A stretch of DNA of 64,000 bases. It comes from Hyphomicrobium sp. Lineage in GTDB: Bacteria; Pseudomonadota; Alphaproteobacteria; Rhizobiales; Hyphomicrobiaceae. Below are positions 28,672 through 37,577 of this stretch, piece after piece. Position 1 is the first letter of the stretch. Each line of letters opens with the position of its first letter. The stretch is from NCBI RefSeq assembly GCF_019744875.1, contig NZ_JAIETU010000002.1, positions 1,054,001 to 1,118,000 of the forward strand. Direction: 5' to 3'. The translations under genes were made by a program, and so were the position numbers. The notes below the pieces were generated by a model. The model saw only the letters and a list, made by a program, of their open reading frames with translations. It did not search any database and was not told the DNA's origin.

Positions 28672-30579
28672 CTAGATGGCGACCTGGGTTCCGACCTCGA
28701 CCACACGGTCGGTCGGAATCTGGAAGTACGTCGTCGCGTCCTCAGCGGTTCGCGCCAGCCAGATGAACAGCTTTTCCTGCCAGCGGGGCATTTCAGATCG
28801 CGTCGTAGACCGCAGTGAGCGGCGCGACAGGAAGAACGACGTTCCACCCATGTCGATGTTGAGGTCCTTGCGGCGACAGCTTTCCATGATTTTCGGAATG
28901 CTCGGCGTTTCCATGAAGCCGTAGGACGCCACGACCTTGATGAACGTCTCGCTCGACCGGTCGATCTCGACGCGCTCGTGACGCGGCACGCGCGGCGTGT
29001 CCTCGGTGCGGATGGAGAGCACGATGTTGCGCTCGTGCAGAATGCGGTTGTGCTTCAGGTTGTGCATGAGCGCCGTCGGGGCGGCATTCACATCCGACGA
29101 CAGAAACACGGCCGTGCCGGGGACGCGCACCGGCGGCTTGGCTTCGAGCTTGCGGACCAGCCAATCGAGATCGGCTTCGTTGCGGCGCGTGATCTTGAGG
29201 AGGATGCGGTAGCCGCGCACCCAGGTGAACATGATGAGGGCCAGAACACCGGCGATGGCGAGCGGAACCCAGGCGCCCTCGAACAGCTTCAGGATGTTGG
29301 CGGCGAAGAACGTCTGCTCGATCAGCAGCAGCGGGACCATCAGGCCCGCCGCCTTCCAAAGCGGCCAGTTCCAGTACTTCCACACGACGAAGAACGCCAT
29401 CAGCGTGTCGATGACGAGGGCCGCCGTCACCGAGACGCCGTAGGCGGAGGCAAGGTGGGACGAACTCTTGAAGGTGATCACCGACAGGACGACGCCTACC
29501 AGCAAGAGCCAGTTGACGCGCGGCAGGTAGATCTGGCCGGCCATGCTCTCGGACGTGTGCTTGATCGCGAAGCGCGGCAGCAGCCCGAGCTGGACGGCCT
29601 GGCGCGCAAGCGAGAACGCGCCCGTGATGACCGCCTGGCTGGCCACCACCGTGGCGCAGGTCGCCAGGACCACCATCGGCGCGAGCGCCCAGTCCGGATA
29701 GAGCCGGTAGAACGGGTTCTCCAACGCCTCGGCGTTGGCGAGCACGAGCGCGCCCTGGCCGAGGTAGTTCAGCATCAGACAGGGAAAGACGAAGCCGAGC
29801 CATGCGACCTGGATCGGCTTGCGGCCGAAGTGGCCGAGATCGGTGTAGAGTGCTTCCGCGCCCGTGACGGCCAGGAAGACGAGGCCGAGCACGGTGAATG
29901 CGAGCAGGCCGTGCGTCAGCAGGAACTTGAGGCCGTACCACGGATTGAGCGCGGCGATGACGCCGGGACTGTCGAAGATGTGCAACAGTCCGCCGACGGC
30001 CAGCGACAGGAACCAGAGAATGGTAAGCGGTCCGAAGAACGTCGCGACGCGCGCCGTTCCGTGTGACTGCACGGCGAAGAGCCCGACGATGACGACGAGC
30101 GCGATCGGCAGCACCCACGGCTCGAATATCGGCGAAACAAGCTTCAGGCCTTCGACTGCCGACAGCACGGAAATGGCCGGGGTGATGACGGCGTCGCCAT
30201 AGAAAAACGACGCGCCGGCGATGCCCAGCGCCAGGATCAACGGAGAGCTTCGCTTGGCGACCGACTGGCCGAGCGCCATCAGCGCGAAGGTGCCGCCCTC
30301 GCCTTTGTTGTCGGCCCGCAGAAGCACGATTACGTACTTCAAGGTGACGATCAGGATCAGCGCCCAGAAGATGAGCGACAGGACGCCGAAGACCGCTTCT
30401 GAGTTGGCGGGGCTGCCACCGCTCGCGGCACGGACGGCTTCGCGAAACGCATAGAGGGGGCTGGTGCCGATATCGCCGTAAACGACCCCGACGGATCCCA
30501 CGACCAGCGTCCAAAAGTGCGCGTCGTGCGATTTCTCGCCTTGATCGCCACCGGATTCGGTGGCTTTGGGCCGTGCCAC
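28672..30579 (-). CDS. kup: Low-affinity potassium transporter Kup
   Basis: This 635-residue protein has about 12 TM helices and a C-terminal cytoplasmic domain and imports potassium with protons. The family opening VVGSVGVVYGDIGTSPLYAFREA is intact, as are YGDAVITPAISVLSAVEG and the TGAEALYTDLGHFG segment. A GTG start at 30579 is chosen because GGAAGAGG lies seven bases upstream; an in-frame TTG at 30615 is the alternative. It is convergent with the c-di-GMP gene. Confidence 0.94.
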   Translation of the reverse strand: MARPKATESGGDQGEKSHDAHFWTLVVGSVGVVYGDIGTSPLYAFREAVRAASGGSPANSEAVFGVLSLIFWALILIVTLKYVIVLLRADNKGEGGTFALMALGQSVAKRSSPLILALGIAGASFFYGDAVITPAISVLSAVEGLKLVSPIFEPWVLPIALVVIVGLFAVQSHGTARVATFFGPLTILWFLSLAVGGLLHIFDSPGVIAALNPWYGLKFLLTHGLLAFTVLGLVFLAVTGAEALYTDLGHFGRKPIQVAWLGFVFPCLMLNYLGQGALVLANAEALENPFYRLYPDWALAPMVVLATCATVVASQAVITGAFSLARQAVQLGLLPRFAIKHTSESMAGQIYLPRVNWLLLVGVVLSVITFKSSSHLASAYGVSVTAALVIDTLMAFFVVWKYWNWPLWKAAGLMVPLLLIEQTFFAANILKLFEGAWVPLAIAGVLALIMFTWVRGYRILLKITRRNEADLDWLVRKLEAKPPVRVPGTAVFLSSDVNAAPTALMHNLKHNRILHERNIVLSIRTEDTPRVPRHERVEIDRSSETFIKVVASYGFMETPSIPKIMESCRRKDLNIDMGGTSFFLSRRSLRSTTRSEMPRWQEKLFIWLARTAEDATTYFQIPTDRVVEVGTQVAI

Positions 30580-30730
30580 GATATGGCCTCTTCCACTGCG
30601 CTGCAGAAGCAGCAAGTTTTGGGCGCTTATACGCCCGTTCCCAAAACCTTGTCAGCGGACAAATTCGGGCGTTGCGGCACGGTTCCAGCTTGACATCGGC
30701 CGTGGGCATTCATCAGCGCGCGCCCTGTCG

Positions 30731-31117
30731 TCACGGAGCCGGCCAGTTGTCCCTGATCCACCGGGTGAGACCGCTCTCGTCGATTTCGCCGGCGGCGAGG
30801 CCCTGGATGATCACGACCGCTTCGGCGTTGTCGGCGACGAACGCGATCCAGTTGAGACCGAGAAAGGTCACGATCGACAATAGCGCGGTGCGCTTGTTTC
30901 CATCGACGAAAGGATGGTTCCTGGCGATGCCGAAGGCATAAGCGGCCGCCTGCGCGGCGAGGTCCGTCTCGCCGTAGGTCCATTTGTTTCTCGCCCTGTC
31001 GAGCGCGGATTCGAGCATGTCGAGATCGCGTACGCCTGCGGGGCCGCCAAACTCGTGAAGAAGCTCGCCGTGGAATGCGACGACAAGCTCCGGAAACAGC
31101 CAGAAGGGCTCGCTCAT
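30731..31117 (-). CDS. doc: Doc-type toxin (Fic/Doc superfamily)
   Basis: This 128-residue protein carries the Doc catalytic motif in IARNHPFVDGNKRTAL, where Lys replaces the second Gly of true Fic proteins. Doc toxins phosphorylate EF-Tu and stop translation. The N-terminal FGGPAGVRDLDMLESALDRAR is also typical. Its ATG overlaps the antitoxin stop (ATGA), giving the antitoxin-first, coupled arrangement of type II modules. The partner here is AbrB-like, not Phd. Confidence 0.9.
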   Translation of the reverse strand: MSEPFWLFPELVVAFHGELLHEFGGPAGVRDLDMLESALDRARNKWTYGETDLAAQAAAYAFGIARNHPFVDGNKRTALLSIVTFLGLNWIAFVADNAEAVVIIQGLAAGEIDESGLTRWIRDNWPAP

Positions 31118-31335
31118 TTCGCGAGTTCGGTGAGGGCCGCCCGGTAAGTCTTCATCGCCTCACGCGCGATTTCCATGCCGCGCTCAAGATCGGGTGTGTA
31201 GCGGGAGATCTGAAGCCCGTCCGGGCCCTCGGTGACCAGGACGTGGTCGCCTTGCGAAAGCCCAAGGCGGGCCAGCAGCTCCTTCGGCAGGATCAATCCC
31301 GTCGAATTGCCGATTTTCTTGATCTCAAGCTTCAT
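31114..31335 (-). CDS. AbrB/MazE-type antitoxin
   Basis: This 73-residue swapped-hairpin DNA-binding protein has the AbrB fold: MKLEIKKIGNSTGLILPKELLARLGLSQGDHVLV. A helical tail (ERGMEIAREAMKTYRAALTELAK) should wrap the toxin. GGAG lies eight bases before the ATG. It should neutralise Doc and repress the operon by binding the palindromes upstream. Confidence 0.9.
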   Translation of the reverse strand: MKLEIKKIGNSTGLILPKELLARLGLSQGDHVLVTEGPDGLQISRYTPDLERGMEIAREAMKTYRAALTELAK

Positions 31336-31345
31336 GGGGCGCGCT

Positions 31346-31416
31346 CCATCCGGGCGTTATACAAATTGTATAACACAGCTGCACGCCGTTGTACAAAATG
31401 TATAACGCCCGGATGG
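31346..31416. promoter_or_regulatory. Nested palindromic operator of the toxin-antitoxin operon
   Basis: An 18-bp inverted repeat, CCATCCGGGCGTTATACA at 31346-31363 and its exact complement at 31399-31416, encloses the region. Inside it, GTTATACAAATTGTATAAC (31356-31374) is a perfect 19-bp palindrome. GTTGTACAAAATGTATAAC (31388-31406) is a near copy with two changes. Their centres are 32 bases apart, about three helical turns. It starts 10 bases upstream of the antitoxin ATG and ends 9 bases before the pepF stop. Confidence 0.8.
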
Positions 31417-31425
31417 CGAGACGGG

Positions 31426-33300
31426 CTACGCGCTCCCGGCGTCCATCGCTTCCAGCTCGTCGATCATGCCCTCGATCACCTTGAGGCCCTTCGACCAGAA
31501 CGTCGGGTCGGCGGCGTCGAGGCCGAACGGGGCGAGAAGCTCGGAGTGGTGCTTCGAGCCACCCGCGCGCAGAAGGTCGAAGTACTTGGTGACGAAGTCG
31601 GGGTGGGCTTCCTGGTAGAGGCCATAGAGCGAGTTCACGAGGCAATCGCCGTAGGCATAGGCGTAGACGTAGAACGGCGAATTGATGAAGTGGGGGATGT
31701 AGGCCCAATACACCTCATAGCCGGGCTTCAGATCGATCGCCGGGCCCAGGCTTTCCTTCTGCACGTCGAGCCAGAACTCGTTGAGCTGGTCGCTCGTCAG
31801 CTCGCCCTTGCGGCGGCCTTCGTGCACCTTGCGCTCGAACTGGTAGAACGCGATCTGGCGCACCACCGTGTTCAGCATGTCCTCCACCTTGCCGGCGATC
31901 ATCGCCTTCTTCTCGCGCGGGCTCTTCGTCTCGGCGAGCAGTGCGCGGAAGGTCAGCATCTCGCCGAACACGGATGCCGTTTCGGCGAGCGTGAGCGGCG
32001 TCGGCGCCAGCAGCGGCCCCTGCGCGCGGGCCAGCATCTGGTGCACGCCGTGGCCCAGCTCATGGGCGAGCGTCATCACGTCCCGCGGCTTGCCCTGATA
32101 GTTCATCAGGACATAGGGATGGACCGATGGCACGGTGGCGGCAGAAAACGCGCCCTGGGCCTTGCCTTCGCGCAGCGGCGCGTCGATCCAGCCCTTGTCG
32201 AAGAACTCGCCTGCGATGTTCGCCATGTCGGGCGCGAACGACCCGTAGGCCTTGAGGACGATGTTCTGGGCCTGCGGCCAGGTGAAGACCTGCTCCGGCT
32301 TGTCGGGCAGGGGCGCGTTGCGATCCCAATGCGAGAGACGATCCATGCCGAGCCAGCGGGCCTTCATCGCATAGTAGCGATGGGAGAGACGCGGATAGGC
32401 CGCGCGCACGCTTTCGACCAGCGCGTTCACCACCGGCGCCTCGACGCGGTTGGCGAGGTGACGGCTGTCGGCGACGTCGCTGAAGCCGCGCCAGCGATCC
32501 GAGATTTCCTTGTCCTTGGCGAGCGTGTTGGTGATCAGCGTGAAGAGGCGGATGTTGTCCTTGAAGACCTTGGACAGCGCCTCTGCCGCGGCGTGGCGGC
32601 GCGGTTCGGCGGCGTCGGACAGCAGGTTGAGAGTTGCCTCCAGCGCCAGCGGCTGCGGCGCGCCTTCGACGTCGAAGCGCAGCCCGGTCATGGTCTCGCT
32701 GAACAGGCGGCCGAAGGCGCCGCGCCCGGTCTGACTCTTTTCGGTGAAGAGCTGCTCGATCTTCTCGTCGAGCTGATAGGGCTTCTCCTTGCGCAGATCC
32801 TCGATCCAGGGCTTGAAGCGGGCCAGCTTCGGGTTGCTCAGCGAAGGCGAAAGGGCTGCTTCGTCGATCTGATTGAGCTCAAGCTCGAAGAAAATGAGAT
32901 CGGTCGAGATCCGCGTCAGCTTTTCGGAGACGTCGCCGTAGAACTTGGCGCGCGCGGGATCGGCCTGGTTGGCGGCATACAAGAGCCCGGCGAACGAGCC
33001 GAGCTTGCCCATCAGGTCGGAGATCTGCTCGTAGGAGGCGATGGCGTCGGCAAGTTTCGCCCCATCCCCCGCCATGCCGAAGAGCTTGCCCTGGCAGGCT
33101 TCCTTGATGCGCAGCGCATCGGCCGCGGCGCGATCGAGATCGGCAGCCACGGCCGGATCGTCCATCCCCTTGTAGAGGTCAGACAGATCCCACTCGGGGA
33201 TGGAGCCGAGATCGGGCGCATCGGCCGCCGCCCCGTGAGCCGCCTGAGCGGCCGGCTGGGCGAGGTCCGAAAAAGGGCGTGCGCGCGAGATCGGCGTCAT
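31426..33300 (-). CDS. pepF: Oligoendopeptidase F (M3 family)
   Basis: This 624-residue zinc metallopeptidase cleaves short peptides in the cytoplasm. The HEXXH motif is HELGHGVHQ within VMTLAHELGHGVHQML, with the third ligand expected in FGEMLTF. Upstream GKPRDVMTLA and the C-terminal YAYAYGDCLVNSLYGLYQ are PepF hallmarks. ATG at 33300 has GGAG eight bases before it. The N-terminal 40 residues are Ala-rich. Length is normal for the family. Confidence 0.94.
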   Translation of the reverse strand: MTPISRARPFSDLAQPAAQAAHGAAADAPDLGSIPEWDLSDLYKGMDDPAVAADLDRAAADALRIKEACQGKLFGMAGDGAKLADAIASYEQISDLMGKLGSFAGLLYAANQADPARAKFYGDVSEKLTRISTDLIFFELELNQIDEAALSPSLSNPKLARFKPWIEDLRKEKPYQLDEKIEQLFTEKSQTGRGAFGRLFSETMTGLRFDVEGAPQPLALEATLNLLSDAAEPRRHAAAEALSKVFKDNIRLFTLITNTLAKDKEISDRWRGFSDVADSRHLANRVEAPVVNALVESVRAAYPRLSHRYYAMKARWLGMDRLSHWDRNAPLPDKPEQVFTWPQAQNIVLKAYGSFAPDMANIAGEFFDKGWIDAPLREGKAQGAFSAATVPSVHPYVLMNYQGKPRDVMTLAHELGHGVHQMLARAQGPLLAPTPLTLAETASVFGEMLTFRALLAETKSPREKKAMIAGKVEDMLNTVVRQIAFYQFERKVHEGRRKGELTSDQLNEFWLDVQKESLGPAIDLKPGYEVYWAYIPHFINSPFYVYAYAYGDCLVNSLYGLYQEAHPDFVTKYFDLLRAGGSKHHSELLAPFGLDAADPTFWSKGLKVIEGMIDELEAMDAGSA

Positions 33301-33640
33301 CAAGAGGCTCCGGTGAATGAGGATGAGGTTGCCTCAATCTGAGGCGTCCGCAGGACAAGTTCAAGCCCCCGCGGGACGCCAGGCGGCCACGATGGGGACC
33401 TCCATCCTTCTCCGAGGGTCCTCCCTTTCCGGGCCGCACCCCGAGCATAACGACGCGGCGGGGCGCCGGCCCCGCGCGCCAAAAAAGGTTCAAGGTGGGC
33501 TTCTCCGAAAGAGCTTGTTTACCGTTGTGGGGCAATCTCAAGCCGAGTTGAGTTGCCGGTTGCTGTGTGCCCCAGTGTTCGAAGGCGCGCGAGTTCCAGC
33601 GGGCAAAGTGTTCCAGTTCGTGTTGTGTAACGAGTGTTTC
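33301..33640. other. Gene-free divergent region between pepF and the sigma-54 regulator
   Basis: This 340-base region should hold both promoters. It contains GC-rich inverted repeats such as GAGG-TTG-CCTC near 33331 and GGCGCCGGCCCC near 33466. No recognisable promoter pair or RNA gene is visible. The plus-strand frame stays open across it from 33317, but it has no family resemblance before the ATG at 33641. Confidence 0.4.
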
Positions 33641-35143
33641 ATGGTCAAGCGTGTTCTCATCGTCGACGACGATCCTGCCCAGCGTCGCATTCTCGAAGAA
33701 ACCGTCAAACGGTTCGGTTTTGAAACGCGTTCCACCAATTCCGGGGAACAAGCGATCGAAACCCTCGAAGGCGCAGAGCGAAACTCCATTTCCCTCGTGC
33801 TGCTCGACCTCGTGATGCCCGGTATCGGCGGCATGGCCGTGCTCGAGCACTTCAAGGGACGCACCTCGCCCCCGATCATCGTGCTCACGGCCAACGGCTC
33901 GGTCGATGCCGCGGTCGGCGCGATCCGGCTCGGCGCGGTCGACTTCGTCATCAAGCCTGCCTCGCCCGAGCGCCTGGAAGTCTCGATGAAGAGCGCCATG
34001 AAGATCGAGGCGCTGTCGGACGAACTCACCCGCATCAAGAAGAAATCCGAAGGCACGCTGACCTTCGACGATCTCATCATCCGCGGCGAGGGCATGCAGC
34101 GCGTCATCGCGCTCGGCAAGCGCGCCGCAACCTCCAACATCCCCGTTCTGATCGAAGGCGAAAGCGGCGTCGGCAAGGAGCTGATCGCACGCGCCATCCA
34201 GGGCGAAAGCGAGCGCGCAGGCCGGCCGTTCGTCACGGTCAACTGCGGCGCCATTCCGGAAAACCTCGTCGAAAGCATCCTGTTCGGCCACGAAAAGGGA
34301 GCTTTCACGGGCGCAGTCGACCGGCGCGTCGGCAAGTTCCAGGAAGCGGACGGCGGCACGCTGTTCCTCGATGAAATCGGCGAGCTGCCGCTCGACGCGC
34401 AGGTGAAGCTGTTGCGTGCGCTTCAGGAAGGCGAGATCGATCCGGTCGGCGCGAAGAAGCCGGTGAAGGTCAACTTCCGCCTCGTCTCGGCGACCAACCG
34501 CGACATGATCCAGCTCGTGAAGGAAGGCAAGTTCCGGGAGGATCTCTACTACCGTCTCAACGTGTTCCCGGTCTGGGTGCCGCCGCTGCGCGAGCGCCGC
34601 GAAGACGTGCCGGAGCTGGCCCAGCATTTCCTCGCCCGTTTCGGCGCCGAGGAAGGCAAGCGCATTTCAGGATTCTCGGATCAGGCGATGCGCATGATGA
34701 TGGCCTACGACTGGCCCGGCAACGTGCGCCAGCTCGAGAATGCCATCTTCCGTGCCGTCGTGCTTGCCGACAGGAGCGAACTCACGGTCGACGAGTTCCC
34801 GCAGATCGCGAGCCAGGTTGATGGCTTCGAAGCGGAGATTCCGGCAGCGCCCACGGCGCTCCAGAAGCCCGCGGCCTATACGGGCCCGGCACTGCTCGGC
34901 GCAGAAGACACCATTCCGCAGACGCTCGAAGTGCGCGCCGGCGGCGCCTCCGCTCTCGGCATCGCGGCGGTGACGGAGAGCGGCGAGATCCGCGCGCTCG
35001 AAGACATCGAAGCCGACATGATCCGCCTCGCGCTCGGGCGCTATCGCGGACACATGACGGAAGTCGCGAAACGGCTCAAGATCGGCCGCTCGACGCTTTA
35101 CCGCAAGATGCAGGAATACGGGCTCGAGCCCCGCGTGAACTAA
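33641..35143 (+). CDS. Sigma-54-dependent response regulator (NtrC family)
   Basis: This 500-residue activator has three modules. Residues 1-120 are a receiver domain with phospho-acceptor Asp56 in LLDLVMPG and an acidic pocket VDDD. Residues about 140-370 are an AAA+ domain with Walker A GESGVGKE, the sigma-54 contact GAFTGA and Walker B LFLDEIGEL. A C-terminal Fis-type HTH follows (MTEVAKRLKIGRSTLYRKMQEYGL). No histidine kinase gene is adjacent. The ATG at 33641 begins the receiver domain exactly. Two envelope-enzyme genes follow on the same strand, so a link to cell-wall control is possible but not shown. Confidence 0.93.
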   Translation: MVKRVLIVDDDPAQRRILEETVKRFGFETRSTNSGEQAIETLEGAERNSISLVLLDLVMPGIGGMAVLEHFKGRTSPPIIVLTANGSVDAAVGAIRLGAVDFVIKPASPERLEVSMKSAMKIEALSDELTRIKKKSEGTLTFDDLIIRGEGMQRVIALGKRAATSNIPVLIEGESGVGKELIARAIQGESERAGRPFVTVNCGAIPENLVESILFGHEKGAFTGAVDRRVGKFQEADGGTLFLDEIGELPLDAQVKLLRALQEGEIDPVGAKKPVKVNFRLVSATNRDMIQLVKEGKFREDLYYRLNVFPVWVPPLRERREDVPELAQHFLARFGAEEGKRISGFSDQAMRMMMAYDWPGNVRQLENAIFRAVVLADRSELTVDEFPQIASQVDGFEAEIPAAPTALQKPAAYTGPALLGAEDTIPQTLEVRAGGASALGIAAVTESGEIRALEDIEADMIRLALGRYRGHMTEVAKRLKIGRSTLYRKMQEYGLEPRVN

Positions 35144-35324
35144 AGTCTCCGGACCGATAACCATATGCGCCGGCTGACGAACGCCGGCGCATCACAATTC
35201 CACAACAGTCCGAAGTCAAAGTCCCAGGCTGCCATGGGCTTGGACGTTCGAGATCTTCTCAATGCGGCTGGCCTCGGCTAGCGTACCGCGGCTTTTCGTG
35301 GACGATCGCATTGGGGGACGTGTT

Positions 35325-37406
35325 ATGCGTCACGGTAGTTTGGTTGCGCGCCCGTTGGCGCTGGTGCTGGCCGCGGCTGCGATGCCGGGCTTGGCCGGAG
35401 CCGACCCGGCAGACCCTGCCCCGAGCGCGCAAAGCCCGGCCGCTCCCGTAGTTCAGGCGCCGCCCGTCGCAACACCTACTGCGCCATCACCTTCCGTTCA
35501 GGCTCAGACTCAAGCTCCGGCACCGGCTGCTGCCGCCGTCCAGGCCGCGCCCGTTCAGGCACCACCCGTTCAAACTCCGGCAGCCGCTCCGGCTGTCGCT
35601 CAACCTGCACCCGCGGTGACGCCTCCTGCGCAGGCGGCCGCTCCTGTTGCTCCTTCCCCCACACCTCCGGCTGCTGCTTCTCAGGCTCCGCCAGTCGCCC
35701 CGGCACCCGCCGCGACCGCGCCTGCTGCCGCGCCGCCCGCCGCAACGGTGGCAGCGCCGACGCCACCGGCCAAGCCTCAGCTCGGCGCGCTCGTGCGCAC
35801 CAAGATCGACGCGCGCGAGGCGCAAGCCTCGGAAGCGGAACTCAGCGACGGCGCGGCCCTCAAGGCGTTCTATCTCGCGCGCGCGGATGCTCCGCTCTGG
35901 ATTGCCGACGGCGCGCTCAACGACCGCGCCGTGCTCGTGCTCGCCGAAATCAAGAAGGCGAACGACTGGGGGCTGGATGCCGCGGCGTTCACACTGCCCG
36001 AGGTCGCAGCGCTTCCGTCCGAAGACAGCGCCGCTGAGGCCGAGCTCAAGCTCTCGCTTGCGGCCCTCGCCTATGCCCGCCACGCGCGCGGCGGGCGGAT
36101 CACGAACCCGGCCGTGCAGCTCTCCTCCTACGTCGACCGGATGCCGCAGCTTCTCGAGCCCAAGGTCGTGCTCGACCAGCTCGCCACGTCGACCACGCCG
36201 GACGCGACGCTGCGCGGCTTCCACCCGCAGCACCCCCAGTTCGAGAAGCTGCGCCAGCGCTATCTGACGTTGTTGCGCGCGGCAGAAGCCGAAGAGGTGG
36301 TGCTCATTCCGAAGGGGCCCGTGATCTCGCCAGGCCAGCGCCACGAGCATGTCGCGCTGCTGCGGCAGCGATTGAAAGTTCCCTCGCCCACTGCGACGGG
36401 CGATGCACCGGCCGACACCCTGTTCGATGACACGCTCGCCGAGGCCGTGCGTGCGTTTCAAACCGAAAAGGGTCTCTCTCCCGACGGCGTCGTCGGCAAC
36501 GGCACGCGCGCGGCCCTGAACGCCATCGACGTGCCGAGCCCCGACAAGGTGCGCGCCAACATGGAGATGTGGCGCTGGATTCCAACGGATCTCGGCGCGA
36601 CGCACGTGTGGGTCAACCTGCCCGCGTTCACCTACCAGTTCGTGCGTGACGGCAAGGTCGTCCACGAAGAGCGCGTCATCACCGGGCTCGTCGACAAGCA
36701 GACGCCAACGTTCACGGCCGAGATGGACATGGTGACGGCGCATCCGCGCTGGAACGTGCCGGACTCGATCAAGGTCAAGGAGCTGTACCCCAGCCTCGCG
36801 CGCGGCGGCACCTACTTCGAAAAGCAGGGATTGCGCATGACGCGCAACGGCCGCCCCGTCGATCCTTACTCCATCGATTGGGGCTCGGCCGACATCCGCA
36901 GCTACGACGTGCAGCAGCCGCCGGGCCCGTCGAACGTGCTCGGGCTGTTCAAGTTCACGTTCCACAACAAACATATCGTCTACATGCACGACACGCCGAC
37001 CAAGCCCCTGTTCGAACGGCCTAGCCGTCCGTTCAGCCACGGCTGCGTGCGCGTGCGCAATCCGGAGCGGCTCGCCGAACTCGTGCTCGAAGCGGACAAG
37101 GGATGGACGGCCGACAAGGTCGCGGCGCTCGTTTCGGGCCCGCCGGTCGAGAACCCGATCCCGCTCGAAAAGAAGCTTCCCGTGCATCTCGTCTATTTCA
37201 CCGAGGTCATCGCCGACAACGGCGACGTGCTGCGCTATCCCGACGTCTACGGGCACGAGCAGCGCGTGATGCTGGCGCTCGACGGGCGCTTCGACCAGAT
37301 CGCGCGCGGCGACGATCACCTGGCGCCTGTCAAATACACGCAGACGCGCTACACCGGCGGCAACCCGCTCGAGACGTTCATGAACAATCTGTTCGGCGGC
37401 TTTTGA
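35325..37406 (+). CDS. L,D-transpeptidase (YcbB-like) with a peptidoglycan-binding domain
   Basis: This 693-residue periplasmic enzyme should form 3-3 peptidoglycan crosslinks or anchor outer-membrane proteins. A signal peptide covers residues 1-25. A long Pro/Ala/Gln linker follows (to about 155), then a scaffold region, a PG_binding_1 domain near 355-400 (LRQRLKVP then TLAEAVRAFQTEKGLSPDGVVG), and the YkuD catalytic domain. Catalytic Cys574 lies in FSHGCVRVRNPERLAE. GGGGGA eight bases upstream supports the ATG at 35325. A terminator follows, so it is transcribed separately from the DUF882 gene. Confidence 0.92.
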   Translation: MRHGSLVARPLALVLAAAAMPGLAGADPADPAPSAQSPAAPVVQAPPVATPTAPSPSVQAQTQAPAPAAAAVQAAPVQAPPVQTPAAAPAVAQPAPAVTPPAQAAAPVAPSPTPPAAASQAPPVAPAPAATAPAAAPPAATVAAPTPPAKPQLGALVRTKIDAREAQASEAELSDGAALKAFYLARADAPLWIADGALNDRAVLVLAEIKKANDWGLDAAAFTLPEVAALPSEDSAAEAELKLSLAALAYARHARGGRITNPAVQLSSYVDRMPQLLEPKVVLDQLATSTTPDATLRGFHPQHPQFEKLRQRYLTLLRAAEAEEVVLIPKGPVISPGQRHEHVALLRQRLKVPSPTATGDAPADTLFDDTLAEAVRAFQTEKGLSPDGVVGNGTRAALNAIDVPSPDKVRANMEMWRWIPTDLGATHVWVNLPAFTYQFVRDGKVVHEERVITGLVDKQTPTFTAEMDMVTAHPRWNVPDSIKVKELYPSLARGGTYFEKQGLRMTRNGRPVDPYSIDWGSADIRSYDVQQPPGPSNVLGLFKFTFHNKHIVYMHDTPTKPLFERPSRPFSHGCVRVRNPERLAELVLEADKGWTADKVAALVSGPPVENPIPLEKKLPVHLVYFTEVIADNGDVLRYPDVYGHEQRVMLALDGRFDQIARGDDHLAPVKYTQTRYTGGNPLETFMNNLFGGF

Positions 37407-37441
37407 TCGATCCTGGAAAGGGTTTGTTAACCCTGATCCGC

Positions 37442-37476
37442 GGCGGGGCCCGATTTTACGGGCGCCCGCCCTTTTT
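37442..37476 (+). terminator. Rho-independent terminator after the L,D-transpeptidase
   Basis: An 11-bp stem with one bulged G: GGCGGG-GCCCG (37442-37452) and CGGGC-g-CCCGCC (37459-37470), with loop ATTTTA, then TTTTT at 37472-37476. Confidence 0.88.
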
Positions 37477-37577
37477 ACGCCGCCTACAGGCCCTCTTGAT
37501 CGCGCATTCCAAGGTTACCAACCGTTAAGCAACGGGGCGTATGCCTTAACCTTGGTGTTCTCGATGGGGGATATCGC

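Noticed and set aside
28608-30709. 638-codon minus-strand frame overlapping kup in another phase
   Set aside because: It is an out-of-frame shadow of kup without family motifs.
37510-37560. CtrA binding site before the DUF882 gene
   Set aside because: TTAA half-sites at about 37525 and 37547 are not spaced by the seven bases needed for a full CtrA box.
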